In this document: piece by piece, positions 25,979 to 35,309 of the stretch
Position numbering within the stretch: position 1 is the stretch's first letter
How the letters are laid out: each line of letters starts with the position of its first letter
NCBI RefSeq assembly: GCF_001907695.1
Contig: NZ_KV880639.1
Location: forward strand, 322,103-386,102
Source of the DNA: Thalassospira sp. TSL5-1
GTDB lineage: Bacteria; Pseudomonadota; Alphaproteobacteria; Rhodospirillales; Thalassospiraceae
Reading direction: 5' to 3'
DNA: 64,000 nucleotides
Notes under the pieces: model-generated
Seen by the model: the letters and a program-made list of their open reading frames with translations, nothing else
The model's database searches: none
Told to the model about the DNA's origin: nothing
Program-made: the position numbers and the translations under genes

Positions 25979-27793
25979 TCAGACCGGCATCGCGTCGCGA
26001 TAGCGCTGCAACAACCGGCTTTCGGTGCGATGGCGACCATCCAGGTTGGAAATCCAGACGATCTGATAGGGGGCCAGCGTCATGATGCCATCATAATCAG
26101 GGATATCCTTGCCCGTAATCAGGTCCTGCCAGCCTTCATTCATGATCAGATTGATGCGGGATAAATCAAGATCCTGGTCCTGTGCCGTCAGGTTAAACAC
26201 ACAGAAAATGCTTTGATCATTCAAATGGCTTTGCCGCCACACCCCCAACAATTCCGAACCCAGATTAAGCGTATATTGCGTGGCATTAGGGTGAAAGGCC
26301 GGTTGCCCCTGACGGATGGACATCAGCGCGCGCAACTGACCAAAGGCCTGCTGCGGCATCCCTGGGTTTTCAAGGGCGGCTTCGGCATCCGCCAATTGCC
26401 AGATTTTGCGGTTAAGGCGGCGCGGAATGCCGGTTTGCTCAAACCCCTTGTGATCATTTTCCGAGGCAAAAATCGACTGCACATAAATCGCGGGAATCCC
26501 CTCCAGCGACATGGCAATTGCCTGCGACATGATGAACCGCTCCAGCCCAAAGCCGCGATCACCGGCAAAACTTTCGGCCAGCATGCTAAACAGCGTCACA
26601 TTCATCTCATATGGGCGCTGCCCACCCCCTGCGACGGAGCGATAGCTGACCTCGCCGCCCATTTTACGGGCATGTTCCGTCATTTGGGTAATGTCATCAT
26701 CGGGCACGATATTTTCCGCCGGGCGCAGGCCAATGCCATCATGGCTGGCGGTAAAATTAAAAAAGGTACAGCCTGCCGGAGCGGGCGGCATCGCCATGAT
26801 ACATTTGCGGATATAATCCGACCGCCCGCTGAGCAGGGCATGCAAAATTACCGGCGGCAGGGAAAAATTGTAAATAAGGTGGGCTTCATCCTGCTGGCCA
26901 AAATAGGAAAGGTTTTCAACCATCGGCAGGTTGGTTTCGGTAATAAACACCAAATCCGGTGCCACCGCATTGGCCGCCAGGCGCAGCGCCTTGATGATTT
27001 TATGGGTTTGCTCGGCATTGATCGAGGGGGTTCCCGCCTCTTTCCAGATAAAGCCGATGGCATCAAGACGAATAACACTGACCCCGTGGCTGACATATTG
27101 CAGCACGATTTTCAGGATCTCGAAAAACACATCCGGGTTGCCATAATCCAGATCCACCTGGTCATAACTAAAGGTGCACCACACATTTTTGCGGCCTAGC
27201 GCCGTTTCAACCGTGTTTAACAGCGGGTGGCTGCGCGGGCGCACCACTTGGGAAATGTCATCATCGTCATTGGCGGTTTTGATATAATGCACGCCGGGTT
27301 CCTGCCCGGCCAGAAACTGCGAAAACCATTCATGCGAAGCAGAGATATGGTTCGCCACCAAATCGGCCATGACCTTGGCATGTTTGGAAAGGTCCTCAAC
27401 ATCCTCCCAGGTGCCCAATTCGGGTCGCAGCATGGTAAAATCGGAAACGGAAAAACCATCATCCGAAGTAAAAGGGTGAAATGGCAAAATGTGAATGCCC
27501 GGCAGCCAGTCTTTCAGCCATTTCTGATGAAAATCACGCAGGGATTTCAGGCCCTGATAGCCATTGCGCGAAATACTGTCGCCATAGGTGATCAAAAAGG
27601 CATCGCGCTGGTCCCATTTGCGCAAGGATTCTTCGGCCGGTTCGGGACCGTCGCCTTCTATTGGCAGGTTCAGGGTTTCAAATACGCGGCGCACCAGCAA
27701 TGCAGGATCATGCTGTGGATACACATCGGCCAGCAAGTTTCGCATTGCACTTGCAAAAGCGATCCGTCCAGACGTGCCAACAACCCGGTCCAT
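25979..27793 (-). CDS. GH13_18 phosphorylase, probable glucosylglycerate phosphorylase
   Basis: A 604-residue alpha-amylase-family phosphorylase related to sucrose phosphorylase and E. coli YcjM. Catalytic residues are visible: nucleophile Asp in VIRLDAIGFIWKE, acid/base Glu in VFITETNLP, and the transition-state Asp in NFTASHDGIGLRP. LPFHPFTSDDGFSVSDF is typical of the subfamily. It would cleave glucosylglycerate with phosphate to glucose 1-phosphate and glycerate. Specificity is inferred from the facing gpgP-gpgS pair; sucrose or glucosylglycerol phosphorylase are alternatives. The start at 27793 has GAGG upstream. Confidence 0.85.
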   Translation of the reverse strand: MDRVVGTSGRIAFASAMRNLLADVYPQHDPALLVRRVFETLNLPIEGDGPEPAEESLRKWDQRDAFLITYGDSISRNGYQGLKSLRDFHQKWLKDWLPGIHILPFHPFTSDDGFSVSDFTMLRPELGTWEDVEDLSKHAKVMADLVANHISASHEWFSQFLAGQEPGVHYIKTANDDDDISQVVRPRSHPLLNTVETALGRKNVWCTFSYDQVDLDYGNPDVFFEILKIVLQYVSHGVSVIRLDAIGFIWKEAGTPSINAEQTHKIIKALRLAANAVAPDLVFITETNLPMVENLSYFGQQDEAHLIYNFSLPPVILHALLSGRSDYIRKCIMAMPPAPAGCTFFNFTASHDGIGLRPAENIVPDDDITQMTEHARKMGGEVSYRSVAGGGQRPYEMNVTLFSMLAESFAGDRGFGLERFIMSQAIAMSLEGIPAIYVQSIFASENDHKGFEQTGIPRRLNRKIWQLADAEAALENPGMPQQAFGQLRALMSIRQGQPAFHPNATQYTLNLGSELLGVWRQSHLNDQSIFCVFNLTAQDQDLDLSRINLIMNEGWQDLITGKDIPDYDGIMTLAPYQIVWISNLDGRHRTESRLLQRYRDAMPV

Positions 27794-27991
27794 TCGACCT
27801 CCTCAAAACAGGCGATACAATTTATTGAATCCAATCAAATAATTTTTCTGCTTATGATGCAAGCAGGTATTTTCCACTGCCTGGCAAACAGGCACGCATA
27901 TTATCCATCCTCCCTTATGCCGTACCCCACACCCGGCCTGCCCCGTGCAAACCGTAATCTGTAAAGTGCCACCCTCTCCTCATCCCCCCCC

Positions 27992-29707
27992 TCAAGGCGC
28001 AATCGCAATTTCGACAAGCGCGTGTGTGCCTGTTTCCTCGATATGGGCGATGGCGCGCTTCAGGGTCGTGGTCAGCTCGGCCGGGTTTTCAACCTTTGCG
28101 CTCCAGGCACGGCTGGCTTCCGCCACTTTGGTAAAATCCGGGCTGGGGGCTAACGATGTTAACGGCATCCGGTTGGCGCGGGCGGCATATCCGTCCGGGT
28201 ACATGCCCGTAACCGATTGCCGCACCGTCCCCCATTCATTGTTGTTTAGCACCAAAATCAAAACTGGCAGGCGCAATGCCTCGGCAATTTGGTGGCAGGC
28301 CGTGGGGTTGGCGAACATATAGGACCCGTCCCCCATTGTCGCGATGACAAGACGGGTACGATCCGCCAGCGCAAACCCCATTGCCGCCGGAAACGACCAG
28401 CCCAGCCCGCCCGAATGGGGTTCCTGATACCACGCCTGAAAATGATCCAGATCCATCGGTTCCAACGGGCAACCCAGCTCGGAAAACACCGTCACCTCTT
28501 TACCGGCAATCGCGCTTGAAAGACAACGCGACACACAAGCCTTGCTCATGGGCATTTGTGCGCCATCATCGGCCAGTTGTTGGGCCGCTTTGCGAATAAC
28601 GCTGTTTTGTGCTGCCACCTTTTCACGCCGTGTTTCGCAGGCGTCTCGGTGTTTGGCAAACAGGGGGACCATTGCATCGGCCAGCGCCAAAATCACGTCT
28701 GCCGTTTCACCAGCCAGCGAGAAATCTGCCGGGAAATGGCGGGCAGGAAAACGCCCATAAAGCGGATCCTGCCCGATCTGGATCACTTTGCAATCCTCTT
28801 GCAAAGCACGAATATCGGGCCACCAGGGGGCCAGGCAATCCAGCACCACCACAATATCGGCATCCTTCAGGTAAACCGCCGGGTCCATGCCGCCAAACAT
28901 CGGATCGGTGGTGGCAATAGCAAGCTGGACCGCCCAATACTGCACCACCGGAATGCCCCAGTCATTTGCCAGTTGTGACAGGGCGGCAAAACCATCGGCA
29001 CTGCCTGCCCCGCGCTGGGCAATAATAACGGGCCGTTTGGCGCGAGCCAGCATTTCGGCGGCCTGTTGCAATGTTTCCTGGTGCGGAGCCACGCGCACCG
29101 GCTCTATACGCGATGGGGCGTCAATGCCATCTTGCGGGCAGGTATCGCACAAAACCTCGCGTGGCAGGCTCATATAAACCGGGCCTTTGGGCACCGAATT
29201 AGCGATGGCATAGGCGCGATCCACCATATCGGGCACCTGTTCGGGAAATTTCAGTTCATAATCCCATTTCACCGCCTCGCGCACCAGGGCTGTTTGGTCC
29301 CGCATTTCCTGGCCCCAGCCAATCGGCACGGTACGGGAACCCAACCGGCCCTGTTCCATCACCGGAGTCCGGCCGGAAAATAACAGCATCGGCACATGTT
29401 CGGTGGCGGCATTGATCGCCCCAATCGCACAATTGGCAAGGCCGACATTGGTATGCGCCATCACCGCCTGTGCGCGGCCCGTTGCCAGATAATAACCGTA
29501 AGCCATCCCCATCGCCGCATTTTCGTGCGGCATGATCAGGGCTTCGGGCAGGGGAATATTCTTTGCGCTGGCTTCGGCCAGGCCTTCAATAATGGGCGGA
29601 AAATCGGTGCCGGAATTGGCAAAAATATAATCCACCCCCACCACTTTCATCCGCGCCAAAACGGCACCGCCTGCGGTTAAACCTGCTCCGGCTTTCTGAT
29701 CCGACAT
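27992..29707 (-). CDS. Thiamine diphosphate-dependent enzyme, acetolactate synthase-like
   Basis: A 571-residue ThDP enzyme with the three-domain POX/AHAS layout. The activating Glu is in ALIMPHENAAMGMAYG; the central domain has RPVIIAQRGAGSADG; the ThDP/Mg motif is GDGSYMFAN ... LNNNEWG. It lacks enough landmarks to choose among acetolactate synthase, benzoylformate decarboxylase, sulfoacetaldehyde acetyltransferase and similar activities. The start at 29707 follows AGGGTGG; the upstream frame runs through the AT-rich promoter. It diverges from an IclR regulator and is probably its target. Confidence 0.88.
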   Translation of the reverse strand: MSDQKAGAGLTAGGAVLARMKVVGVDYIFANSGTDFPPIIEGLAEASAKNIPLPEALIMPHENAAMGMAYGYYLATGRAQAVMAHTNVGLANCAIGAINAATEHVPMLLFSGRTPVMEQGRLGSRTVPIGWGQEMRDQTALVREAVKWDYELKFPEQVPDMVDRAYAIANSVPKGPVYMSLPREVLCDTCPQDGIDAPSRIEPVRVAPHQETLQQAAEMLARAKRPVIIAQRGAGSADGFAALSQLANDWGIPVVQYWAVQLAIATTDPMFGGMDPAVYLKDADIVVVLDCLAPWWPDIRALQEDCKVIQIGQDPLYGRFPARHFPADFSLAGETADVILALADAMVPLFAKHRDACETRREKVAAQNSVIRKAAQQLADDGAQMPMSKACVSRCLSSAIAGKEVTVFSELGCPLEPMDLDHFQAWYQEPHSGGLGWSFPAAMGFALADRTRLVIATMGDGSYMFANPTACHQIAEALRLPVLILVLNNNEWGTVRQSVTGMYPDGYAARANRMPLTSLAPSPDFTKVAEASRAWSAKVENPAELTTTLKRAIAHIEETGTHALVEIAIAP

Positions 29708-29749
29708 ATCACCACCCTGCCTATTATTACTATATTTGAAATTTAATTT

Positions 29750-29766
29750 ATAATATAGTATATTAT
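29750..29766. promoter_or_regulatory. Perfect AT palindrome, candidate IclR-family operator
   Basis: ATAATATAGTATATTAT is an exact 8-1-8 inverted repeat within a roughly 50-base AT-rich stretch, 43 bases upstream of the ThDP-enzyme start and 121 upstream of the regulator start. Confidence 0.5.
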
Positions 29767-29886
29767 GCAAAGTTTTCGGTCGTCAAGCAACGGCACGGCA
29801 GTCGCCTGCGCACTGCATCTCCTCATCCACAACCTTTGCCACGACTTGCAAGGCCCTCCTTCTTCACAAACACGAAAGGCCCTCAA

Positions 29887-30639
29887 ATGTCGGCACAGCT
29901 TAACGGTTCGGTGATCAGGGCCTTTCGCATTCTTGACCTTTTTGCCGCCGGATACCGCGAAATGACGGCGGGGGACGTGGCCCGGGAGTTGAAAATCAAT
30001 CTGATTACCGCGCATCGTTTTTTACATACGCTTGAACATGCTGGCGCCTTGCGCATGACGGCACGCGGCGTTTTCAGGCTGGGATATGTTTTTGCCGATC
30101 TGGGCGAACGCATCCGCACCGATGGTGGCCCCGCCCCGATCCTGCAGCCCGTACTTGATGATTTGGCACGCGTCGCGCACGAGGCCTGTATGGCCACCCG
30201 GTTTGACCAGGACAAGGCCGTGTGCATCGCCAAGGCCCTGCCCGAACGTGCGCTTTATGTCGACATTCGCATTGGCACCCGGCTGGAAGCCCATTGCACG
30301 GCACATGGCAAATTATGGCTGGCCTTGATGGAGGAAGAAAAGCGTGATGCCTGGCTGCAAACAGCAACCACCATCACGGGCAAATCAGCCCTGATCCAGG
30401 AACTGCACCATATTCGACGCCAGGGCTTTGCCCTGAATGACGGTGAAGGGCTTGGCGACATTTATGCCATTGCCGTGCCGGTTTTTAACCACCACAACCA
30501 TATGGTCAGCGCCATTTCCTGCTTTGGCAGCAACAGCATGATTGTCCATCAACACCAGGCCACCCTGCTGGACCATTTAAAAAAGGCAGCAACAACAGCC
30601 CAAACCGCCCTTTATGGCACCCATCGCAACACGTCCTGA
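29887..30639 (+). CDS. IclR family transcriptional regulator
   Basis: A 250-residue regulator. The N-terminal winged helix (about 5-65) contains SVIRAFRILDLFAAG, the HTH EMTAGDVARELKINLITAHRFLHTLEHAGAL and the wing FRLGYVF. The C-terminal IclR effector domain (about 80-245) contains AHGKLWLALM, IRRQGFALNDGEGLGDIYAIAVPV and ends with a helix. The effector is unknown. The start is ATG 29887 after GAAAGG; the frame extends upstream without support. It is divergent from the ThDP enzyme and probably controls it and itself. Confidence 0.92.
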   Translation: MSAQLNGSVIRAFRILDLFAAGYREMTAGDVARELKINLITAHRFLHTLEHAGALRMTARGVFRLGYVFADLGERIRTDGGPAPILQPVLDDLARVAHEACMATRFDQDKAVCIAKALPERALYVDIRIGTRLEAHCTAHGKLWLALMEEEKRDAWLQTATTITGKSALIQELHHIRRQGFALNDGEGLGDIYAIAVPVFNHHNHMVSAISCFGSNSMIVHQHQATLLDHLKKAATTAQTALYGTHRNTS

Positions 30640-30856
30640 TAAATTGCGACCAAGGGTGAATTGACAAACACACGCGCAGGCATAAATTTGGCACCAGAAC
30701 AGGCTGTGATATCGCCCATATGCAACACTATGCGCGATATTATGGCTAGCTCACCAAACTTATTCGTCAAATCATCGCCGTTAACATTGCATCACGGCCT
30801 TCCAGACGGCATAAAGCGAGACGAACCATTTCCGATCCGCAACACAGAAGACCGTA

Positions 30857-31813
30857 ATGACTCCATCCCCGGCATCGCTTTATCCTGATCGTTACGCCCT
30901 GTTTGACCGGGATAAATGGCAGACATTAGGGGAAGATACCGCCCACCATCTTAGCCCTGAAGACCTTGATGCGCTGCGCGGGTTAAATGACACCACCGAT
31001 ACAACCGACCTGGCCGAGGTTTTCGCCCCGCTGGTCCATTTGATCCGCACGCACCGCGACCATTTGACCAGCCTTAAAACCGGCATGGGGAACCTTTTGG
31101 GCACTGCCCCGCGCAAGGCCCCCTATATTATCGGCGTGGCAGGCAGTGTTGCCGTTGGCAAAAGCACCTTTTGCCGTGTCTTGCGCCAGATGCTGGCACA
31201 ATCCTTTGGCCCGGATGGCCGGGTGGATTTGATGTGCACGGATGGTTTTTTATGGCCACTCGCCGATCTTGAAGAACGCGGGCTTCTCTCGCGCAAGGGC
31301 TTTCCCGAAAGTTATGATCGCCGCGCACTTCTTGAAACGCTTGAACATATCAAGGACGGGGCGGAACGTGTCGAAATTCCGGTTTATTCGCATGTCACAT
31401 ACGATATTGAGCCGGACCGGAAACAAATCATTACCAGCCCCGATATCCTGATTGTCGAGGGGCTGAATGTGCTGGAAATCAGCACCACAGGCAACCCGGC
31501 CGCCGCCACCCATGCCGGGGACTATTTTGATTTTACGCTGTATCTTGATGCCGATGAAACCGATATTCGTGCCTGGTATATCCATCGGTTTCTAACCCTG
31601 AAAAACAGCGTGTTTCAAAACCCGGAATCCTATTTTCACCGCTATGCCCACCTTAATGACGACGAAGCCCGCCATCTGGCAGGTGAAATCTGGACCAGTA
31701 TCAATGCAAGGGTTCTGGAAGAACATGTCGCCCCGTCGCGGTTTCGGGCCGATGCCATCCTGTGTAAGGGAAAAGGTCATAGGGTGGAAACCGTTGCGGT
31801 CCGCAAACCCTGA
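30857..31813 (+). CDS. coaA: Type I pantothenate kinase
   Basis: A 318-residue P-loop kinase that phosphorylates pantothenate in the first committed step of CoA synthesis. The Walker A is GVAGSVAVGKST (about residues 93-104), followed by LMCTDGFLWPL, KGFPESYDRRALL, the substrate-binding PVYSHVTYDI and IVEGLNVL. The length and motifs match E. coli CoaA. The gene is monocistronic, 217 bases after the IclR gene, in which gap I see no other gene. Confidence 0.96.
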   Translation: MTPSPASLYPDRYALFDRDKWQTLGEDTAHHLSPEDLDALRGLNDTTDTTDLAEVFAPLVHLIRTHRDHLTSLKTGMGNLLGTAPRKAPYIIGVAGSVAVGKSTFCRVLRQMLAQSFGPDGRVDLMCTDGFLWPLADLEERGLLSRKGFPESYDRRALLETLEHIKDGAERVEIPVYSHVTYDIEPDRKQIITSPDILIVEGLNVLEISTTGNPAAATHAGDYFDFTLYLDADETDIRAWYIHRFLTLKNSVFQNPESYFHRYAHLNDDEARHLAGEIWTSINARVLEEHVAPSRFRADAILCKGKGHRVETVAVRKP

Positions 31814-31835
31814 ACCCTAAACCCTTTGTCCTTCG

Positions 31836-32816
31836 TCAGGCGCGGCGCATCTCGCCGGGTGATGTACCCGTAACCCGCTTGAATGCCCGGCTGAATGCCG
31901 CAGCAGAGCCATAACCCAACCGGGATGCCATCTCGTCTACCGGCATGCGGTCCTGGCGGATCCACTGGGTTGCCAAACGCATGCGAAGGTCCGCAACATA
32001 GCGCAGCGGCGTAATCCCGGTTATCGCCAAAAAACGTTCGGCAAAAACTGACCGGGATGCCCCCATTTCCGCTGCCATCGATGCCACCGTCCAGTCCCGC
32101 CCCGGGTCCCGGTGCAATGCGCTGATCACACGGCCCAAACGCGGGTCGCGCAGGGCCTCAACCCAGCCGCTGGCATCGCCGCAGCCGCATTCCACCCAAC
32201 CGCGCACAATAGAGGCCGAAACCACATCGGCCAGGCGCGTCACAATCGCCCCATAACCGGCACGTGCCGTGCAAACCTCGCGTGCCATTGCTTCAAGGAT
32301 CGGCAAAATCTCCGGGTTTCGATCCAGCAAGGTTCCCACCTGCATGACTTCCGGCATCATGCTGATCAGCGGGCTCATGCTGCCAAGATCAAATTCCATG
32401 CACCCGCTAAAAAACAGAACGTCATCATCCTGCTCTTCCGCGTTGCAGGCGGTAATGGCACCCACCTGGCTGCAAATCGGCGCCATGACAAAACTTTTTA
32501 TGTCGCTGCCACTTATGTCGGGGGCAGAAAGCAATTCGTGCGACAAGCCAAGCGGCAGTAAAACGGCATCGCCGGTTTGCAAAACATGAATTTTTGCCTT
32601 GCTACAGCGCAGATAAACCGGCCCACGGGCCACAAAATGAAATTGCGCCCGTGCAACATCATGATTGCCAAACCGCACCCCAAAAGGCCGCGACAGATAT
32701 ACACGGTTATAGTTGAGGCCCCGCAGGCGCATCCCCAGCAAAAGTTCACTCATCACGTCGCTACCGACGCGCTGCACATTTTCAGAACGGGACAATTCGG
32801 ACGAATGATCAATCAT
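31836..32816 (-). CDS. AraC family transcriptional regulator with cupin-type sensor domain
   Basis: A 326-residue regulator. The N-terminal half (about 1-190) is a cupin_6-like ligand or sensor domain (FHFVARGPVYLRC, LPLGLSHELLS). The C-terminal two-HTH DNA-binding domain contains WTVASMAAEMGASRSVFAERF and MASRLGYGSAAAFSRAFKRVTGTSPGEMR. It lies 91 bases from a divergent MFS efflux gene, the usual arrangement for a regulator of that gene. The inducer is unknown. Two direct repeats in the shared intergenic region could be its site. Confidence 0.92.
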   Translation of the reverse strand: MIDHSSELSRSENVQRVGSDVMSELLLGMRLRGLNYNRVYLSRPFGVRFGNHDVARAQFHFVARGPVYLRCSKAKIHVLQTGDAVLLPLGLSHELLSAPDISGSDIKSFVMAPICSQVGAITACNAEEQDDDVLFFSGCMEFDLGSMSPLISMMPEVMQVGTLLDRNPEILPILEAMAREVCTARAGYGAIVTRLADVVSASIVRGWVECGCGDASGWVEALRDPRLGRVISALHRDPGRDWTVASMAAEMGASRSVFAERFLAITGITPLRYVADLRMRLATQWIRQDRMPVDEMASRLGYGSAAAFSRAFKRVTGTSPGEMRRA

Positions 32817-32820
32817 TCAA

Positions 32821-32844
32821 GATTATCTGACATAGATCGTCTGA
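32821..32844. promoter_or_regulatory. Direct repeats between AraC regulator and MFS genes
   Basis: GATTATCTGA (32821-32830) and GATCGTCTGA (32835-32844) agree at 8 of 10 positions with 14-base spacing. A CCTAT-TT-ATAGG palindrome follows at 32854-32865. AraC-family proteins bind direct repeats. Confidence 0.35.
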
Positions 32845-32907
32845 AATTTCCAGCCTATTTATAGGATCAATCGAACTCACATCCTTTTAAACAGGACCCA
32901 TATCAAG

Positions 32908-34122
32908 ATGGACGATCACATTTCTGGCAGCCACCACGCTGGCGGGCAAAAGGCCCCGGCATGGGGCGCTGTCTTTTCCATGACACTGGGCGTTTTTGGC
33001 CTGGTCACAGCCGAATTTTTACCCGCAAGCCTGCTAACTCCGATGGCACACGACCTTGCCATTCCCGAAGCCCTGGCCGGACAGGCCGTATCGGCCACCG
33101 CCGTTATCGCCCTGATCACCTGCCTTTTTATCGCAACCCTGACCCGTCGTTTTGACCGTCGCCATGTTCTGCTGGGATTTTCGATATTACTGATTTTATC
33201 GAATATTCTGGTCGCCATCGCCCCCAACCTGTCATTCCTGTTAGTCGGGCGTGTGTTGCTGGGCGTCGCCCTGGGTGGTTTCTGGACAATGGCAACTGCT
33301 GTTGTTATGCGGCTGGTGCCCGAACATCTTATTCCCCGCGCCTTATCCATTATGTTTAGCGGCGTTTCCATTGCCACGGTTTTTGCAGCCCCGGTCGGCA
33401 GTTTTCTGGGTGATATTATTGGCTGGCGCAATATCTTCCTGTTGACCGGCGGTCTGGGTGTTGTGGTGCTGATTGCGCAATTTGCCTCCCTGCCCCGACT
33501 GGCACCGGTGGGCCATGCCAGCCTGCGCACCCTGTTTGATGTCATGATGCGTCCGCGCATGCGGTTTGGCCTGGTCCTGACCATGCTGATCTTTACCGGC
33601 CATTTCGCCATGTTTACCTATGTACGACCGTTTCTGGAGAACGTCACCGGCGTTGCGGTTTCGGGCATTTCCGGCATTTTGCTGGGCTTTGGCATTGCCA
33701 ATTTCATTGGCACCTATATCGCCGGGGCACTGATTGAACGCAGCCTGAAACTGACGCTCAGCATCATGCCCATCATCATGGGGCTGGCCGGGCTGGGACT
33801 GGCAACACTTCAGGGCAGCAGCACGATTGGCGATAGCATCCTGATTGCCATTTGGGGCATGGCCTTTGCCGCGATGCCAGTAGGCTCGTCCACATGGATT
33901 ACCCGCACCGTTCCCGACGAAGCCGAAAGCGGCGGCGGGCTAATTGTTGCCGCGATCCAGCTTGCCATTGCCTTGGGCGCGGCACTGGGCGGGGCGATTT
34001 ACTCGGCCAATGGTGCCCTTGGCGTCTTTGGCCTAAGCGGCACCCTGCTGCTGGTAGCCGGTTTCGTGGTGATGCTGGGTTTGCGCCCGGCCCCCATAGC
34101 AAGCGCGCAAAACGAAGCCTGA
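32908..34122 (+). CDS. MFS efflux transporter, DHA1 / arabinose-efflux-like
   Basis: A 404-residue permease with 12 predicted helices. It starts GAVFSMTLGVFGLVTAEFLPASLLTPMAHDL, the family opening of YdhP/AraJ-like drug-proton antiporters; the loop 2-3 motif is TRRFDRRHVLLGF and the motif C-like GGLGVVVLIA lies in TM5-6. It probably exports a sugar, drug or metabolite from the cytoplasm by proton antiport. Divergent from an AraC regulator that likely controls it. The substrate cannot be read from the sequence. Confidence 0.88.
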   Translation: MDDHISGSHHAGGQKAPAWGAVFSMTLGVFGLVTAEFLPASLLTPMAHDLAIPEALAGQAVSATAVIALITCLFIATLTRRFDRRHVLLGFSILLILSNILVAIAPNLSFLLVGRVLLGVALGGFWTMATAVVMRLVPEHLIPRALSIMFSGVSIATVFAAPVGSFLGDIIGWRNIFLLTGGLGVVVLIAQFASLPRLAPVGHASLRTLFDVMMRPRMRFGLVLTMLIFTGHFAMFTYVRPFLENVTGVAVSGISGILLGFGIANFIGTYIAGALIERSLKLTLSIMPIIMGLAGLGLATLQGSSTIGDSILIAIWGMAFAAMPVGSSTWITRTVPDEAESGGGLIVAAIQLAIALGAALGGAIYSANGALGVFGLSGTLLLVAGFVVMLGLRPAPIASAQNEA

Positions 34123-34132
34123 AAAACTGAAA

Positions 34133-34167
34133 GCAAAAAAATCCGGCCCCCAAACTCGGGGCCGGAT
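34133..34167 (-). terminator. Intrinsic terminator of the sugar-acid operon
   Basis: A perfect 10-bp stem (34141-34150 with 34158-34167) whose left side carries an A-run, read as a U-run on the minus strand. It lies after the AraD1/GguC gene and may also stop the MFS transcript. Confidence 0.7.
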
Positions 34168-34241
34168 CAACAACAGGATGGTTAATGCTCCCCTGACAAG
34201 TGCATCAACCAACGGGATGAAACCTGCCTTGCAAGCGCTGG

Positions 34242-35231
34242 TTAGATCGTGCGCACCTTCACCGGGCGTTCCGCCTGAACTTTAAGACGGTTACGAATGG
34301 GACGGCCAAACGTTTCGGACGAAATTTCAAATTCGTCGCCGTCCTGTGTTGTGACACCATCGGCAAAGCTAAGGGTTGCCGTACCAAAATAATGGGCGTG
34401 GACATCGCCCGGACGGCAGAACAGATCATATTTGAAATGATGGTATTCCAGATTTTCCAGTGAATGCGACATGTTGTCTTCACCACTGACAAACTGCTTT
34501 TCCCAAATGACCTTACCGTCGCGATAAATCCGCGAGGTGCCTTCGACATGGCTGGGTAAATCGCCCAGCAGCAGTTCCGGCCCCAGGGAACAGGCCCGCA
34601 GTTTGGAATGCGCCAAATAAAGGTAATTTTGCCGTTCCATCACATGGTCGGAAAATTCATTGCCCAGGGCAAAGCCCAACCGCACCGGTGTGCCCTGATC
34701 ATCGACCAGATAAATCGCGGCAATTTCAGGTTCTTCACTGCCATCAAGGGCAAAGGACGGGCTGGGAATATCTGCCCCCGGTGCAACGACAACCGAGCCA
34801 TCGCCCTTATAAAACCATTCCGGCTGCACGCCCTTTTGGCCGGCGGCGGGTTTGCCGCCTTCTACACCCATGCGGAACATTTTCATGGAATCGGTTTCAT
34901 CGGCCTGCTTGTTGGCTGCCGTGTGCATATTGGCCCGCGCCGATGCCGAGCCCAAATGCGTAAGGCCCGTACCCGTCACCAGAAAATGTGCCGGGTCGGC
35001 ATGGCTGACGGGCGGCAACAAACGGTTTTCGGCGGCAACTTCGTCATAATCCACGCGGGCATCACCCTTGTGTTTTTCAGCAGCCGCAATCAAATTAATG
35101 CCTTCGGCCAGCGCCGATTTTGCCAGATCCACAATCGATGCCACATCCTTGAGCGGCGCCAGCGTTTTAGCATCTTCAACAATAGCAACCGATGCTTTGC
35201 CGTCTGTATCCAGAAATTGAACCAGTCTCAT
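34242..35231 (-). CDS. AraD1/GguC-type fumarylacetoacetate hydrolase superfamily protein
   Basis: A 329-residue FAH-fold protein, probably acting on a 2-keto-3-deoxy sugar acid. It begins MRLVQFLDTDGKASVAIVED; the metal-binding region is EEPEIAAIYLVD and the FAH-type GNEFSDHVME, with HSKLRACSLGPELLLGDLP after it. GguC in Agrobacterium is linked to the ChvE-GguAB sugar transporter, and AraD1 relatives to pentonate dehydration; which reaction applies here is unknown. The start is ATG 35231 after AGGACAAG. It follows a sugar-dehydrogenase-like SDR by 78 bases on the same strand. Confidence 0.85.
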   Translation of the reverse strand: MRLVQFLDTDGKASVAIVEDAKTLAPLKDVASIVDLAKSALAEGINLIAAAEKHKGDARVDYDEVAAENRLLPPVSHADPAHFLVTGTGLTHLGSASARANMHTAANKQADETDSMKMFRMGVEGGKPAAGQKGVQPEWFYKGDGSVVVAPGADIPSPSFALDGSEEPEIAAIYLVDDQGTPVRLGFALGNEFSDHVMERQNYLYLAHSKLRACSLGPELLLGDLPSHVEGTSRIYRDGKVIWEKQFVSGEDNMSHSLENLEYHHFKYDLFCRPGDVHAHYFGTATLSFADGVTTQDGDEFEISSETFGRPIRNRLKVQAERPVKVRTI

Positions 35232-35309
35232 TATCTTGTCCTGAATATATTTACAAATAACGGAACGTGAATGGTGCGGCATATCCCGGCAGGAATGCCT
35301 CGCACGCCA

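Noticed and set aside
26213..27199. A 328-codon open frame antisense to the GH13_18 phosphorylase
   Set aside because: The opposite strand carries all catalytic motifs of GH13. This frame has none of its own.
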